Source of the DNA: Patescibacteria group bacterium
GTDB lineage: Bacteria; Patescibacteriota; Minisyncoccia; Phycocordibacterales; Phycocordibacteraceae
Assembly (NCBI GenBank): GCA_004296925.1
Contig: SCVI01000066.1
Location: 1-21,514, forward strand
Length of the DNA: 21,514 nucleotides
Direction: 5' to 3'
The notes under the pieces were generated by a model. That model saw only the letters and a list, made by a program, of their open reading frames with translations. It made no database searches and had not been told where the DNA came from. Made by a program: the position numbers and the translations under genes. Position 1 is the first letter of the stretch, and each line of letters begins with the position of its first letter. This document shows, piece after piece, positions 21,250 through 21,514 of the stretch.

Positions 21250-21514
21250 TTAACCAATAACGAGCTCTATAGGACTATGGTCTGAAACCCTATCTGGAAG
21301 TATCCGCGCAGTAGAACGCGAGGCAGTATTTCTGTCGGTAAAAAAATGATCTGTCTTTAAGTTAAATCCGATACCGAGGTTAGATAAGAACACCGCGCTC
21401 ATGTTTACCAAATTTGGACTCGGTTCACTAAAACGACTATTTAATGTCGTGCCAAGCTGTCTTGTTTTAGAAACAAGCTCTGGACTTAAATACATACAGG
21501 CATGCAAAACCTCA
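21250..21514 (-). CDS. Endonuclease/exonuclease/phosphatase-family protein, C-terminal part
   Basis: Only the last 88 or so codons are in the window; the frame stays open past the right edge, so the TTG at 21507 is not the true start. The C-terminal RVSDHSPIELVI is the signature end of the exonuclease III/DNase I-like (EEP) fold, with the catalytic Asp-His pair. The preceding segment (SAVFLSNLGIGF ... LKTDHFFTDRN ... RILPDRVSDHSPI) fits the strands that lead to it. The exact substrate (DNA, lipid or phosphoester) cannot be told from this part. Confidence 0.7.
   Translation of the reverse strand, partial: EVLHACMYLSPELVSKTRQLGTTLNSRFSEPSPNLVNMSAVFLSNLGIGFNLKTDHFFTDRNTASRSTARILPDRVSDHSPIELVIG

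Noticed and set aside
20814..21257. 147-codon minus-strand reading frame
   Set aside because: It covers the whole of tRNA-Thr(GGU) and the adjacent degenerate repeats; the peptide AQLVEHVHGKDEVPSSI is a typical translated tRNA.
1..21514. UGA recoding as glycine (code 25, Gracilibacteria/Absconditabacteria)
   Set aside because: RF2 with an SPF motif is present, and the recognised proteins read through without any internal UGA.
1..21514. CRISPR array, transposase, integrase or phage structural genes
   Set aside because: No regularly spaced exact repeats of CRISPR type and no such protein motifs were seen on either strand; the only repeats are tRNA-linked or single palindromes.

Overview
The window looks like a piece of a Patescibacteria (CPR) genome, probably from the parcubacterial side. 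This is an inference from gene content and gene form. IMP dehydrogenase lacks its CBS domains, release factor 2 has a shortened domain 1, and several small membrane-anchored proteins resemble families I associate with CPR genomes. Genes are tightly packed, and most starts have no convincing Shine-Dalgarno sequence. The code is the standard bacterial one: an SPF-type RF2 is present and no recognised gene has an internal UGA.

Layout. 1-2030: a copper-type efflux operon on the minus strand (CsoR-family repressor, then a CPH-type P1B ATPase that runs off the left edge), with a palindromic operator between -35 and -10. 2045-3861: a Nudix hydrolase and two membrane-anchored proteins. 3884-6784: a type II cation ATPase behind a 71-residue protein. 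6785-7081: tRNA-Gln(CUG) with tRNA-derived inverted repeats. 7082-8809: divergent guaB and purN. 8793-10093: metK behind a SAM-I (S-box) riboswitch with a transcription terminator, the clearest regulatory device in the window. 10098-14413: pyrG, ftsX, ftsE and prfB, all minus. 14414-15083: a small ORF and a 146-base four-armed inverted-repeat element. 15084-17504: a phosphotransferase of the PEP-synthase superfamily with rifampin-phosphotransferase-like domain order. 17607-18144: tRNA-Thr(CGU) and an HNH-type protein. 18249-19826: a membrane-fused spermidine-synthase-like protein (plus strand). 19841-20960: an adenosine-deaminase-family protein and tRNA-Thr(GGU). 20961-21249: degenerate repeats. 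21250-21514: the C-terminal end of an endonuclease/exonuclease/phosphatase-family protein.

Metabolic theme: guaB, purN, pyrG, the deaminase and the Nudix protein concern nucleotides; metK with its riboswitch supplies and senses S-adenosylmethionine; the two P-type ATPases handle metals and cations; ftsE/ftsX act in division and wall hydrolysis.

The best cross-window observation is that several operon-leading genes have a -10 hexamer, usually the extended TGnTANNAT form, ending 6-7 bases before the start codon. This predicts leaderless mRNAs. The other prime candidates for follow-up are the S-box riboswitch, the four-armed element near 14.9 kb, the C-H-H metal site of the CsoR-like repressor, and a palindrome inserted in frame in guaB.
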